Shown piece after piece: positions 51,213 through 61,393 of a DNA stretch of 64,000 nt. The stretch is taken from positions 2,294,001 to 2,358,000 of the forward strand of contig NZ_CP051144.1 of NCBI RefSeq assembly GCF_012317385.1, written 5' to 3'. The DNA comes from Romboutsia sp. CE17 (GTDB lineage: Bacteria; Bacillota; Clostridia; Peptostreptococcales; Peptostreptococcaceae). The notes beneath the pieces are model-generated. The model made no database searches, had not been told where the DNA came from, and saw only the letters and a program-made list of their open reading frames with translations. The number at the start of each line of letters is the position of its first letter. Within the stretch, counting starts at the first letter, position 1. The translations under genes were made by a program, and so were the position numbers.

Positions 51213-53141
51213 TTAAATATTAAGAACAGCTTTTATTGATGGGAAATCCTCTATATTTGTATGAGGAATAAAACAAGCTGATACAAATTCATCCATATAT
51301 CCAGGGTATACACTTAGTTCTACATAAGTCATTTGATTTGCAATTTCTTCTAACTTATTTTTTGCTGATCTACTTATTAATGCTAAGTAAGATCCTACTA
51401 AAGAGCTATTTCCTATATATTGGAACTTATCTCTATCAACATCTGGTAGTAATCCTATTGTTATAGCATTTTCTATATTTAAGCTATTTCCAATTCCACC
51501 TGCTATATATACTTTATCTAATACTGTAAAGTCCATACCTAAGCTTTGCAATAAAACTGATGCTCCAGAATATATTGCACCTTTTGCTCTTATAAAATTA
51601 TCTATATCAACCTCGTTTACAGTAATATCATTTTCTAAGTTATACTCATCTTTAAATGCTAAGATATACTCTCCAATTCCATGTTCATCAAATCTAATTC
51701 TATTACAATCTAAATCTTTTTGTATTTTACCTCTTCTATCTATAATCCCATTAAGAATCATTTGGCATATTAAATCAATTATACCTGATCCGCAAATACC
51801 TACAGGATCACAATCACCTATAATACCTAGTGTAGGTACTAAAGTCTCTGGGTTGATTGTAACTTTCTCTATAGCTCCAAATGAAGCTCTCATACCACAT
51901 CTTATTCCTCCACCTTCAAAAGCTGGTCCTGCAGAACAAGCACAACTCATCATAAAGTCCTTATTTCCAAATACTATTTCACCATTTGTTCCTAAATCTA
52001 TAAATAATACATTTTCTTCACTAGCCCATATTCCTGCTGATAAAACCCCAGCAGTTATATCTCCTCCTACATAGCTGGCTACATTTGGCGCTAAATAAAC
52101 AGATGCACTAGGATTTACATCTAACTCTATATCTTCTCCCACTAATTTTGGAGACTTCATAAATGGTGGTATATATGGCTCTCTTCTTAAGTAATCAGTA
52201 TATACTCCTAAGAATAAACTTGCCATTGTAGTATTAGCAGATACTACTACGCTAATAATATTATCTTTACTTATATTATTTTTTTCATAGATTGATTGTA
52301 GGAGTGGATTTATTGTCTCATGAATTATAGCTCTATGTAATACTTCTAAACCATCTTTCTTGCTTGCAAATACAATTCTATTGATTACATCAGCTCCATA
52401 CTTAATTTGAGCATTTCCTGAAGATGCTTTATCTATAAGTTTTTGATTTATTAAATCAACTAAACAAACTACTACTGATGTTGTTCCTATATCTATTGCA
52501 ACACCGTATAAAGATTGTCCTGTATCTCCTGATTCAATATCAATTATAGTTAATTTATTTTTCTTTTGAATATATGTTAACGTAACCCTAAAATTATTTT
52601 TTCTCATTAGTTTAGGGATTTTTCTTAGAACATCTAGCCTAAAATCTACTTCATTATACCCTAAATTATTTCTAACATATCTTTGTATTCTATCCACATC
52701 ACTTATATTATCATCTAACGTTGGTTCGCTTAATTCTATATATTTTTTTCTGATATTTGTACAAAATTTTAACCCATTAGTATCTGCTATTTTTTTTGCT
52801 CTATTAAATATAGCCTCATCTTTTTCTTTTCCTACACCCTCTATCTTCATCCCATGCATAGAAGAAGATAGCTTTGAAGGTACCTCTATCTCTATATCAG
52901 AAACAACTCTTGAATTACAAGCTAAAATATAGCCTTGCTTTATTTCATCTTGGCTTATATGTCTAGTTTTTTCAGTATCAACTTTACCACTTAAAAGTTT
53001 TACTTTACATTTTCCACAAGATACGTTCCCATTACATGGTGCATCTATAAATATATCTGCAGCTCTGGCAACATCTAATAATAAATCCCCTTCTTTACAA
53101 TAAACTTCTTTTTCATGCGACTTAAAAAGTACCTTTACCAT
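51213..53141 (-). CDS. ASKHA-domain corrinoid-activating protein (DUF4445, RACo-like)
   Basis: The N-terminal plant-type [2Fe-2S] domain has C36-x5-C42-x2-C45-x29-C75. A linker leads to an ASKHA ATPase domain (IDIGTTSVVVCLVD near 220, FIDLGTNGEIVFG near 385). This is the layout of RACo, which uses ATP to reduce Co(II) of corrinoid proteins to Co(I). Its place beside acsCD argues that the AcsC corrinoid subunit is the target. It has about 165 bases and a hairpin between it and gcvH, so it may have its own promoter. 642 aa, normal. Confidence 0.88.
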   Translation of the reverse strand: MVKVLFKSHEKEVYCKEGDLLLDVARAADIFIDAPCNGNVSCGKCKVKLLSGKVDTEKTRHISQDEIKQGYILACNSRVVSDIEIEVPSKLSSSMHGMKIEGVGKEKDEAIFNRAKKIADTNGLKFCTNIRKKYIELSEPTLDDNISDVDRIQRYVRNNLGYNEVDFRLDVLRKIPKLMRKNNFRVTLTYIQKKNKLTIIDIESGDTGQSLYGVAIDIGTTSVVVCLVDLINQKLIDKASSGNAQIKYGADVINRIVFASKKDGLEVLHRAIIHETINPLLQSIYEKNNISKDNIISVVVSANTTMASLFLGVYTDYLRREPYIPPFMKSPKLVGEDIELDVNPSASVYLAPNVASYVGGDITAGVLSAGIWASEENVLFIDLGTNGEIVFGNKDFMMSCACSAGPAFEGGGIRCGMRASFGAIEKVTINPETLVPTLGIIGDCDPVGICGSGIIDLICQMILNGIIDRRGKIQKDLDCNRIRFDEHGIGEYILAFKDEYNLENDITVNEVDIDNFIRAKGAIYSGASVLLQSLGMDFTVLDKVYIAGGIGNSLNIENAITIGLLPDVDRDKFQYIGNSSLVGSYLALISRSAKNKLEEIANQMTYVELSVYPGYMDEFVSACFIPHTNIEDFPSIKAVLNI

Positions 53142-53260
53142 ACTCTATTCCCCCCAATATAGTTCTATTATAATTTTAGCATATATTAATCTTTAATATG
53201 TTATAAAAACAAAGTAATATAGTCATATTAGACGCAATCATCTATTATCTTTTCAATATA

Positions 53261-53296
53261 AAAAAGAGGAATCGCTGCAGTCGAATTCCCCTTTTC
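53261..53296 (-). terminator. hairpin between gcvH and the ASKHA gene
   Basis: On the minus strand AAAAGGGGAATTCG...CGATTCCTCTTTTTT, an imperfect stem followed by T's. It marks the probable end of the main acs operon. Confidence 0.72.
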
Positions 53297-53307
53297 TATT
53301 TAACAAA

Positions 53308-53682
53308 TTATTCTATTTTACTCTCATATTCTTCAGGGCTTAATAAGCTTTCTAATTCATCAGCATCTGATAATTTTACTTTTACTATCCAAGCATCATA
53401 TGGATCTTCATTTATATATTCAGGTTCATCTTCTAGCCTTTCATTTATTTCTACAACTTCACCTGATATAGGAGCTATTAAATCTGAAGCCACCTTTGAA
53501 GATTCAACAACACCAAAGTCTTCACCTTGTGTTAATTCATCTTCTACCTCTGGCATCTCAACGAATAATACTTCCCCTAATTGGTCTTGAGCAAAATCAG
53601 TTATTCCTACTAATGCATAATCTCCTTCAACTCTTACCCAAGTGTGTTTATCGCTATATCTTAATTCTGGTATAACTTTCAT
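53308..53682 (-). CDS. gcvH: lipoyl carrier protein, glycine cleavage H-like
   Basis: The 124-aa H-protein has lipoylation lysine K63 in GVVESSKVASDLIAPISGEV and the typical ITDFAQDQLGEVLFVE. H protein shuttles the aminomethyl group of glycine between P, T and L proteins. No gcvP or gcvT is here, but the dihydrolipoyl dehydrogenase gene lpdA is in the same operon. It follows acsB by about 23 bases. Confidence 0.93.
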   Translation of the reverse strand: MKVIPELRYSDKHTWVRVEGDYALVGITDFAQDQLGEVLFVEMPEVEDELTQGEDFGVVESSKVASDLIAPISGEVVEINERLEDEPEYINEDPYDAWIVKVKLSDADELESLLSPEEYESKIE

Positions 53683-53705
53683 TTTATCCTCCTATATAAG
53701 TAATA

Positions 53706-55835
53706 TTACATTACAGATTCCATTTGTAATGCTGGATGGCCTTTTTCCTCTAAGAAAGCAAGCACACCTTCTGAATCATTTGCTATAGTTTCGTCACAAA
53801 CCATATCTGTAAAGTTTTCTATTCCAGTCATTTCCTTAACTGTAGCATTTAATTTATCAGCTACATAATCTTTTAACTCTTTAGGCATCCAAACTATTCT
53901 CTCTGGTCCACCCTCAGCATAAGCGAACTTTTTAGATGATATAAAGTGTCTTCCGTGTCCCATGAATCCTGGAGTTTGAACGCCACCACCAGTCATAGAA
54001 GCAAGCTCACCAAAAGTCATACCAACTGGAGTAATACCTGGGAACTCTCTATTTACTATAACAAATCCATTTGCTTCTGGCATTATACCACATATACATT
54101 CGAAACATCCACATGAAGTCATAGGGTCTTCAAGTATAGAATATAATGTAACACTTTCAACAGCACCCTGAGATATTTGGCTAACTGTTTCATTTACAGA
54201 ATTCCATACTCCAGTTCTATCGTCTAAACATTCACCTTTAACTATTGGTTGGCAAGGTCCTGTTGGGTCTAATTCTTTAGTAGCTTTAGCATCTAACCAG
54301 CTAACAGCTCCACAAAGACCAAGTCTTTCAGGAGTAACAACACAAACGTGAGCTGGTGCAAATGATTGACATAAATTACAAGAATAGAATGTATCAACAC
54401 TTTCGTCTACTAATGAAGCTAATCTTTCATCTCTAGCATCGTATCTAGAAGTGGCTTCAGATTTTTTAGCTGATACTTGCTCTGGATCAGTTATTATAGT
54501 TATTTCACACTTATCAACAACTGATTCAAACTCATCTCTCATTTTAGCGTATAGAACTTCTCCTATATGCTGTAATCTAAATCCTTTGTCATAAGCATCT
54601 TTAGATATTCTTACCCAAGACATATCTCTTTGACCAACGTGCATTACACCTTCTATATAGTTTAAGAAGTAGTGGAAACGTCTTTCAAGAACTGGTTCAA
54701 AGTCATTTTGCATTTGCTTACCAGCTATTTTAACTATTACAGCAAGTGGTAATCTTATTAATCCATTTACTGGCTCTACTTCATCTATATTTGGTCCTAT
54801 TATTTCTATTTTATGGTCTTCAACTTCAGAAGCTTCTTTATGTATAACAAGCTCCCAAGCTTCAGTTTTATTTCCACCAAATTCAGCTATCATATCACCT
54901 TTTCTAATTCTCTCGCCTTCAAAAGCTGCAGCGAATGATACTGGTATAGGTATTTCAGTTATTTTTATTTTTATATTTCTAGCTTCTAGAGAAGTAGCTA
55001 CAAATTTATCATAATCTTTTTGAGTTAATAAGTTCATTGGTACTTCAAGAACTGTTTGGTCTGTTATAACTGGGAATCCTAAAGCTATAGCTCCAGCTCC
55101 AGCAGATACAACTAACTCGCTAAGTGGCCCAAATGCATTAACAAATGCAGGAACTCTCTTAGAAGTATATTCTAATAATCCTGGAAGATCTCCTGGAGTT
55201 AAATTACCAAATATTAATGCAACTCTTATTGCAACAGATACAACATGGATAACAGAAGTTACATCATATCCTAAAGGTATAACTCTTAAATCAACTCCCA
55301 TTTTTACGTCAGCTTCTATAACTTGATCTATAACTTTGCCAACTAAGAAAGTTAATAATCCTTTAGATTGATAATCTTTAACTATTTTAGCTGCAATATC
55401 AGAACTTGGGCATTCACCTAAAACAACTGCAACTCCTGGTATATCTCCTGTAACTAGTGGTACACCAAGAGATCTTATTATTGGGTCGTTTACATGACCT
55501 GCACAAGGAGCTGAATATGGTTCTTCCATAGTAGCATATTTTATAGCTTCTATAACCTCAGCAGCTAAAGCTGTAGCTAAACCAGAATTTAAAGCATGCT
55601 CTAATAAATGCGTTCTATTTATTAAAGACTCAACTACTGATAAAGCACCTTCTAAATCTCCAAGAGTATTCATTTTTTTACCTGTTGCTGCATATATACA
55701 AGGTAATGAATATGCAGTATCAGGGAATGCTACTGGGTGATCTTTTCCATGCTGAGTTATGGCATCAGCTAACATACCTTTAGCAGCACCTAAAGCTTGT
55801 TCTGAACCTGTAAATATAATATTATATAAATTCAC
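53706..55835 (-). CDS. acsB: acetyl-CoA synthase catalytic subunit
   Basis: AcsB joins CO, a methyl group from the corrinoid protein and CoA into acetyl-CoA at the nickel A-cluster. The ligand spacing matches characterised ACS: C-x2-C-x8-C-x9-C (CNLCQSFAPAHVC, then LGLC; near 488-510) and the CxC that binds the distal Ni (FECICG near 580). At 709 aa it is slightly shorter than the Moorella enzyme (about 729). The carbonyl-making CODH subunit gene is not adjacent. Confidence 0.95.
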   Translation of the reverse strand: MNLYNIIFTGSEQALGAAKGMLADAITQHGKDHPVAFPDTAYSLPCIYAATGKKMNTLGDLEGALSVVESLINRTHLLEHALNSGLATALAAEVIEAIKYATMEEPYSAPCAGHVNDPIIRSLGVPLVTGDIPGVAVVLGECPSSDIAAKIVKDYQSKGLLTFLVGKVIDQVIEADVKMGVDLRVIPLGYDVTSVIHVVSVAIRVALIFGNLTPGDLPGLLEYTSKRVPAFVNAFGPLSELVVSAGAGAIALGFPVITDQTVLEVPMNLLTQKDYDKFVATSLEARNIKIKITEIPIPVSFAAAFEGERIRKGDMIAEFGGNKTEAWELVIHKEASEVEDHKIEIIGPNIDEVEPVNGLIRLPLAVIVKIAGKQMQNDFEPVLERRFHYFLNYIEGVMHVGQRDMSWVRISKDAYDKGFRLQHIGEVLYAKMRDEFESVVDKCEITIITDPEQVSAKKSEATSRYDARDERLASLVDESVDTFYSCNLCQSFAPAHVCVVTPERLGLCGAVSWLDAKATKELDPTGPCQPIVKGECLDDRTGVWNSVNETVSQISQGAVESVTLYSILEDPMTSCGCFECICGIMPEANGFVIVNREFPGITPVGMTFGELASMTGGGVQTPGFMGHGRHFISSKKFAYAEGGPERIVWMPKELKDYVADKLNATVKEMTGIENFTDMVCDETIANDSEGVLAFLEEKGHPALQMESVM

Positions 55836-55853
55836 TCTACTTCCCCCTTTTAT

Positions 55854-55877
55854 AGCCTCAACACATTTTGTTGAGGC
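55854..55877. repeat. hairpin between acsE and acsB
   Basis: The stem GCCTCAACA / TGTTGAGGC with a 6-base loop lies between acsE and acsB. On the coding (minus) strand no T tract follows, so it is more likely an mRNA-stability or processing element than a terminator; on the plus strand it is followed by TTTTAT. Confidence 0.6.
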
Positions 55878-55899
55878 TTTTATAATTTAAGTTTGCATT

Positions 55900-56712
55900 C
55901 TAAACGTTGTATTCAAATGCACCTTCATTTAATTCTAAGTAAGAATCTGCATATAAAGAAGCTCCATTTATTATGTCACAAGATTTTATAGTTTGCATTA
56001 ATAACTCATCACATGGGTTTACTATAGCAGAGCTAAATCCATTAGCTATAGCCATAGCTAAGAAATTACTGTCTAATATAGGTCTTATATGTTTTGGACA
56101 ACCATTAGATACATTTGATAATCCTCCTGTCGTTGGAAGACCCATTTCAGTCATCATTCTTATAGCTTCTAATACCTCAACTTGCTTTTCTTGCATTCCC
56201 TTTATAACTAAACATAGTGGGTCAAATAACATATCTGAAGGGTCTATTCCTAACATTAGCCCTTTTTCTAACATCTCTTGGCAGTAAGCCATACGTTCAT
56301 CATTATCTTTAGGTATACCATCTTTAGAACATAAAGCTATAACTTTAGCATCATATTCAGCTGCTAAATCTATTAAATCTAATCTTCCACCAGCGTCTGC
56401 AGAATTCACTATTGGCTTAGCATGTTCTCTATTGTAAACTTTAAGACCTGCTTCTATTGCCTTTCTATTAGCAGTATCTAAAGCTAATGGAACATTATTA
56501 AGTTCAGATTGAAGCATTTTAACTCCCCATGTCATTATTTCTTCTCCATCTCTTTCAGCTGGACCTATATTGAAGTCTATATAATGAGCTCCTGCATCTA
56601 ATTGCGCTTTAGCTCTTCTTAATATTGGCTCAGGATCTCTTTCCGCTAATGCTTTTCTTATTTCTGGCGATATACAATGTATTCTTTCACCTATAATCAT
56701 AAATTTTTCCAT
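55900..56712 (-). CDS. acsE: methyltetrahydrofolate:corrinoid protein methyltransferase
   Basis: Moves the methyl group from CH3-THF to the cobalt of AcsCD. The 270-aa pterin-binding TIM barrel has IIGERIHCISPEIR at 6-19, AGAHYIDFNIGPAERDGEE near 41-59, and NSADAGGRLD near 102 (conserved Asn for pterin). No B12 domain, as expected. It lies between acsC and acsB. Confidence 0.94.
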   Translation of the reverse strand: MEKFMIIGERIHCISPEIRKALAERDPEPILRRAKAQLDAGAHYIDFNIGPAERDGEEIMTWGVKMLQSELNNVPLALDTANRKAIEAGLKVYNREHAKPIVNSADAGGRLDLIDLAAEYDAKVIALCSKDGIPKDNDERMAYCQEMLEKGLMLGIDPSDMLFDPLCLVIKGMQEKQVEVLEAIRMMTEMGLPTTGGLSNVSNGCPKHIRPILDSNFLAMAIANGFSSAIVNPCDELLMQTIKSCDIINGASLYADSYLELNEGAFEYNV

Positions 56713-56765
56713 GTGTAAATTATCCCCCTTATGGATTAAAATTAATTTATTTTTAATTAATTACC

Positions 56766-58142
56766 TTAAGCTTTTGCTAATTCTTCGGATTTTTTAGCTT
56801 GATACTCTTTTAAGAACTTAGGTATTTCCATAGATTCTTCTGTTCCTATTATTATGTTCCAATCTGGTAAGTTTTCTTCTAAGTCACCTTTTATAACAGC
56901 AACTTTACCTGGTATTATTAAATCTCTATTGTTAGTTTTTTCAGCTATACCACATTCTTTAATGAATGATGCTATAGAGTTTCCACCAAATTTACCAGCA
57001 GCCCATGAAGTAAGAACTGAGTATCCACCTGCATCAGGTATTACCAGCCAGCATGGTACTTTAGATCTTTCTATATCTCCAGATACTATGAAATAAGTTA
57101 ATGCAAAGTCAACAGTAACTACTACTGGTGAGTTTTCATCTGGGTTATTTATTGGGTATATCTTAGGTTCAACTCTCATTGGTCTTTGTGGGTCAGTATA
57201 GATATTTTGTCTTAATGCAAATAATGGTAGTGCTTTAGCATAATCTATATCGTCTAATACTATTATTGATCCGTATTTTACTGTAAATACAGAAGATAAC
57301 GCTACTTCCATCATTGGATCATTATTAGATAATTGGTTTGCAAATATTATTGATGGGTATCCAAATGTTCTATCTTGTTCTTTTAATGCTATTCTTCTAA
57401 CTTGAACTGCATTAGTATAAGTATCTTTTATAGTTTCTCCAGTTACATCTAATATTAATTCTTTGTAACCAGCACCTTGTATAGCTTCCACTGTAGAATA
57501 TAATTCTTCTAGGCTATTAGCTTTAACTCCTAGAGCTAAGTTACCTCCTTTAACAACATTTATCATATCATTAAAGTTATCTTTATTTGCTCCATATACT
57601 ATTGGATTTGTTCCTTCTAATAACTGTACAGCTTCTTTAGCAACTGCAACATCTTCACAGTCTATTATATAAGCTATTTTTAATTCACTTGCTTTTAATT
57701 TATTTATTAATGATACGTAAGCATCTTTGTTTCCATTATATTTAACTAATGCAAACTCAACTTTCATTTCTTCGCCTATTCTTACGTAGTCAACTAACTT
57801 CATATTTTCGATTTTAGCATCAACTGCCTCTTCGCTCATGCAATCACAGAATTGAACGGCAAATCTATTTCTGCTTACTAGAGTTTTTTCATGTCTAAAT
57901 AATACAGTTTCTCCACCTAGTGTATATTCTGCTTCACCAGCACCAACTTTTAATGATTTCATTAAAGGTGCAGTTGCTTCTGACAATTTTGCTATTGCAT
58001 CATCTGACATATGTGGACACTTATCAACTTCTACTGCTCCTGAAGCAACTTTCATAGAGAATGCCATACAAGTTGGAAAACCACAGTCTTTACAATTTTT
58101 CTTTGGTGTTAATTTAAATATATCTAAAGCTTTTAATGCCAT
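56766..58142 (-). CDS. acsC: corrinoid/Fe-S protein large subunit
   Basis: The gamma subunit of the corrinoid iron-sulfur protein that carries the methyl group to AcsB. An N-terminal Fe4S4 motif has C17-x2-C20-x4-C25-x15-C41 (low-potential cluster for Co(II) reduction). A TIM barrel and a C-terminal B12-binding domain follow. 458 aa. It pairs with acsD directly upstream. Confidence 0.95.
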   Translation of the reverse strand: MALKALDIFKLTPKKNCKDCGFPTCMAFSMKVASGAVEVDKCPHMSDDAIAKLSEATAPLMKSLKVGAGEAEYTLGGETVLFRHEKTLVSRNRFAVQFCDCMSEEAVDAKIENMKLVDYVRIGEEMKVEFALVKYNGNKDAYVSLINKLKASELKIAYIIDCEDVAVAKEAVQLLEGTNPIVYGANKDNFNDMINVVKGGNLALGVKANSLEELYSTVEAIQGAGYKELILDVTGETIKDTYTNAVQVRRIALKEQDRTFGYPSIIFANQLSNNDPMMEVALSSVFTVKYGSIIVLDDIDYAKALPLFALRQNIYTDPQRPMRVEPKIYPINNPDENSPVVVTVDFALTYFIVSGDIERSKVPCWLVIPDAGGYSVLTSWAAGKFGGNSIASFIKECGIAEKTNNRDLIIPGKVAVIKGDLEENLPDWNIIIGTEESMEIPKFLKEYQAKKSEELAKA

Positions 58143-58171
58143 TTTTATATCCCCCTAACCTTACAAATAAA

Positions 58172-59116
58172 TTAAGCTAACTCGCTAATTAAATTTTTTA
58201 TAGTTTTTATTGATTCTGGATGGCGAAGTATTACTGCATTTGCTCCACCAACTAAGGCACTTGCTGCAGTAGAAACTTCCATAGCTATTGTTCTTTGTTC
58301 TGGACAACCCCAAGTTGGTTCATCTTCAACAGGAGCTATAGATTCTTTTACATGACCTACTTCAAATCCTACTGGAGTTATTATTGGCATTTGTAAAGAT
58401 TTATCATTTTGACCAAATGCTGCAAGTCTTATTCTATCCATAGTAGATGCAACATACTCATATCCATAACCAACAGCTGAACATCCTATGTTCATAACTA
58501 TATTTTCTGATTTAACACCTAATTGAGTTAATAATACGTTCATTTGTTTTGCTAAATTTATATCAACTGAAGATTCAGCTCCTACCTTATGATTATATGC
58601 CATACCAGCTGAAGCACCTACTGTTTTGTAGTTGTCTTCTACAGCTGACATAAATAAGCAGTTATAACCGTCTACTGCTTGAGCTAAAACTTCAAATAAT
58701 TTTCCATCTTTTTCATGATTACCTGTACCAGCTATGACTAACGGTAATCTTATAGCTTCAACCACAGCTTTAGCAACCTCTGCACATTCTTCTGGAGTTT
58801 TATCCAATCCATTTGGATCGGCTCCATCAAATTTTAAACATATAAAGTCTGCTTCTGTATTTTCTTCAACATATTTAGCCCATTCAACAGGACAGTTAGC
58901 CACATCTTTATACATCTCTTTGTATGAATCAAGCCAGCTTTCTGGATATATATCAGATATTTGTATACCTACTACTTGCTTATTTCCAGTTTCTCCATCA
59001 AATCCATAAAACGGCAAAACATTTTCTCCACCTAATCTTATTGCTTTATCTCCTATTCCTATTTCCACTTCAGATATTCTACCAGAATATTTTTGAACAG
59101 ACATTTTAAATGCCAT
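58172..59116 (-). CDS. acsD: corrinoid/Fe-S protein small subunit
   Basis: The delta subunit of the corrinoid protein, a TIM barrel (314 aa) that with AcsC encloses the cobamide. Typical stretches are RLGGENVLPFYGFDGETGN near 27-45, VMNIGCSAVGYGYEYVASTMDRIR near 202-225 and the C-terminal GANAVILRHPESIK. The gap to cooC is about 19 bases. Confidence 0.94.
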   Translation of the reverse strand: MAFKMSVQKYSGRISEVEIGIGDKAIRLGGENVLPFYGFDGETGNKQVVGIQISDIYPESWLDSYKEMYKDVANCPVEWAKYVEENTEADFICLKFDGADPNGLDKTPEECAEVAKAVVEAIRLPLVIAGTGNHEKDGKLFEVLAQAVDGYNCLFMSAVEDNYKTVGASAGMAYNHKVGAESSVDINLAKQMNVLLTQLGVKSENIVMNIGCSAVGYGYEYVASTMDRIRLAAFGQNDKSLQMPIITPVGFEVGHVKESIAPVEDEPTWGCPEQRTIAMEVSTAASALVGGANAVILRHPESIKTIKNLISELA

Positions 59117-59135
59117 AATAAATTCCCCCTTAAGC

Positions 59136-59906
59136 CTATTTTAATTCTAATTTTGCTATTATATCTTTAATAGCTTGTTTAGCTTGTGAATCTTCAGGCA
59201 AGTCTACTAATGGTTTACCTGTAGAATCATATTCATATATTAATTCATCTAAAGGTACTACTCCAATAAGATCTAACTTATGTTTTTCTATTTCCTCTTT
59301 TACACCTTCATGCAAGATTCCATCTGGAACTTTATTTACTATAAGTTTTACCTCTCCTACACTTAACTCTAGCTCTTTAGCTAAATCTCTTATTCTAGCA
59401 ACGGCTTGTATGCTACGTCTTGAGCAATCACTTACTAGAAGTAGAGTGTCTACATGTCTAGTAGTTTTCCTGCTTAAGTGTTCCATACCGGCTTCATTGT
59501 CTATAACTACATATTTATAATGATTAGAAATTTTTTGAACTTGTTCTCTTAATATACCATTGACAAAACAATAACAACCTTCTCCTTCAGAACGCCCCAT
59601 TACAAGTAAGTCATAACCTTCACCTTCTTCAATTATAGAATTTAGTCTATATTGTAAGAATTGTGCTTTTGTCATACCTCCAGGAAATGAATTGCCTAAT
59701 TTCTCTCTTTGATTTACTTCTTCTCTGATTTGCCCAATTGATGATTCTACGTCTATGCCTAATACTTCATTTATATTTGCATTGGCATCTGCATCCACTA
59801 CCAATACTGGTGACTTTTTATCTTTTATTAAAGAATTAACTAAAAGCCCCGTTAGACTTGTTTTCCCTGTTCCACCTTTTCCTGCAACTGCTATATTGTA
59901 TCCCAT
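59136..59906 (-). CDS. cooC: CODH nickel-insertion ATPase CooC-type
   Basis: A MinD/ParA-type P-loop ATPase that matures nickel in CODH or ACS. The deviant Walker A GKGGTGKTS is at 9-17, the switch near DADANAN (about 39-45), the CxC-like motif GEGCYCFVNG near 108-117 (Cys-x-Cys metal site at the dimer interface) and VIDNEAGMEHLSR near 134-146. It sits inside the acs operon, while the CODH gene is elsewhere, so AcsB (as AcsF) could be its client. Confidence 0.92.
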   Translation of the reverse strand: MGYNIAVAGKGGTGKTSLTGLLVNSLIKDKKSPVLVVDADANANINEVLGIDVESSIGQIREEVNQREKLGNSFPGGMTKAQFLQYRLNSIIEEGEGYDLLVMGRSEGEGCYCFVNGILREQVQKISNHYKYVVIDNEAGMEHLSRKTTRHVDTLLLVSDCSRRSIQAVARIRDLAKELELSVGEVKLIVNKVPDGILHEGVKEEIEKHKLDLIGVVPLDELIYEYDSTGKPLVDLPEDSQAKQAIKDIIAKLELK

Positions 59907-59977
59907 ATTAAGACTTCCCCCTTGTCTTTATCAAAACAGATCTTAAAGTTAACTTATTTTCTTTGCTCTGCTTTATT

Positions 59978-61375
59978 TTAAGCTTTAACTAATTTTGGAG
60001 CTGCATGAACACATTCACCATGTACATCATGAAGAGCTTCCATTAATCCTTCTGATAAACTTGGATGTGCATGTATTACATCTCCTACTTGTTCTACTGT
60101 TAGGCCTAGGCCAACTGCTAAGGATAATTCAGTTAATAAATCCGTCGCATGAGGTCCTACTATAGAAGCTCCTATAATCTTGTCATCATTATCAGCAAGA
60201 ACTTTTATAAATCCTTGTATATGACCTATAGCTTGAGCTTTACCTAATGCTCTAAAATCAAATTGACCTACCTTATATTCTTCATTTGCAGCTTGAAGTT
60301 GTTTTTCAGTTTTACCAACACCAGCAACTTCAGGTTCAGTATATACACATCTTGGTACTGCTGTATAATTTACTGTTTTTTTGCCTCCTAAAGCATTAAT
60401 AGCTGCTACTTCCCCTTCTTTGGAAGCAACATGTGCAAGCATTGCAGTATCAATTATATCCCCTATTGCATATATACCTTCTACACTAGTTTCTAGGTAT
60501 TCATTAACTTTTACTTTCCCTCTTCCAACTAACTCTATTCCTATTTCTTCTATTCCTGAGTTTGCAAGATTTGGCTTTCTACCAACTGCAACTAAACAAG
60601 TATCAGCAGTAACTGACTTCCCATTTGACAGTGTTGCTACTACTTTGTTATCTACTACCTCGCAAGTTTGTACCCCTACACCTGCTAACACTTTAATTTT
60701 ATCTTTTTTAAACTGCCTCTGCAACTGTTTAGCTACATCTTTATCTTCACTTCCTAAAATATGTTCACCCATTTCAACTATAGTAACTTTAGTACCTAAA
60801 TTTTGGAAGAATTGGCCTATTTCAGATCCTATAACCCCTCCTCCAACTATTAACATAGACTCTGGAAGTTCTTCTAATCCTAGTACTTCATCACTAGTTA
60901 TCACATATTTCCCATCATACGGAAACATAGATGGTACTACTGGAACTGAACCATTTGCTAATATTATCTTATCCGCTTTTATAGTTTCTTTTGACCCATC
61001 TTCCATAGCTACTTCTATAGTATTTTTATCTATTAACTTTCCAAATCCATTAACTAACTGAATTCCTCTTTTATCAAATAAGAATTCTATACCTGATATA
61101 AGTTGATCTACAATTTTATTTTTTCTTTCCATTATAGATTTAAAGTTTGGCTTAACTTCACCATCTATTTCTATTCCAAAGCTTTTAGCTTCTTTTATAT
61201 TCATTAACATTGAAGAAGATGCAAGTAATGCTTTAGTTGGTATACAACCAACATTTAAGCATGTTCCTCCAACTATCTTCTTTTCTATAACTACAACTTC
61301 ATCAGCACCATGCATAGCTGCTTTTATAGCTGCTACGTATCCTCCTGGCCCTCCTCCAATTACTGCTATTTTCAT
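59978..61375 (-). CDS. lpdA: dihydrolipoyl dehydrogenase
   Basis: A FAD disulfide reductase of 465 aa with FAD motif GGGPGGYVAAI at 7-17, redox pair C39-x4-C44 (GGTCLNVGCIPTK), NAD motif GGGVIGSEIG near 180-189 and the C-terminal His-Glu dyad in HAHPSLSEGL. No N-terminal lipoyl domain. It would reoxidise the lipoyl group of GcvH, or serve methylene-THF reductase as an electron donor, as suggested for acetogen operons. It lies between cooC and metF. Confidence 0.92.
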   Translation of the reverse strand: MKIAVIGGGPGGYVAAIKAAMHGADEVVVIEKKIVGGTCLNVGCIPTKALLASSSMLMNIKEAKSFGIEIDGEVKPNFKSIMERKNKIVDQLISGIEFLFDKRGIQLVNGFGKLIDKNTIEVAMEDGSKETIKADKIILANGSVPVVPSMFPYDGKYVITSDEVLGLEELPESMLIVGGGVIGSEIGQFFQNLGTKVTIVEMGEHILGSEDKDVAKQLQRQFKKDKIKVLAGVGVQTCEVVDNKVVATLSNGKSVTADTCLVAVGRKPNLANSGIEEIGIELVGRGKVKVNEYLETSVEGIYAIGDIIDTAMLAHVASKEGEVAAINALGGKKTVNYTAVPRCVYTEPEVAGVGKTEKQLQAANEEYKVGQFDFRALGKAQAIGHIQGFIKVLADNDDKIIGASIVGPHATDLLTELSLAVGLGLTVEQVGDVIHAHPSLSEGLMEALHDVHGECVHAAPKLVKA

Positions 61376-61393
61376 ACGTTCTCCTCCTTAATC

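Noticed and set aside
55854-55877. Terminator between acsE and acsB
   Set aside because: No T tract follows on the coding strand, so it was recorded as a hairpin of unknown role rather than a terminator.
60381-61061. Plus-strand ORF of 226 aa opposite lpdA
   Set aside because: Antisense shadow: the minus strand encodes a clear dihydrolipoyl dehydrogenase with all motifs.
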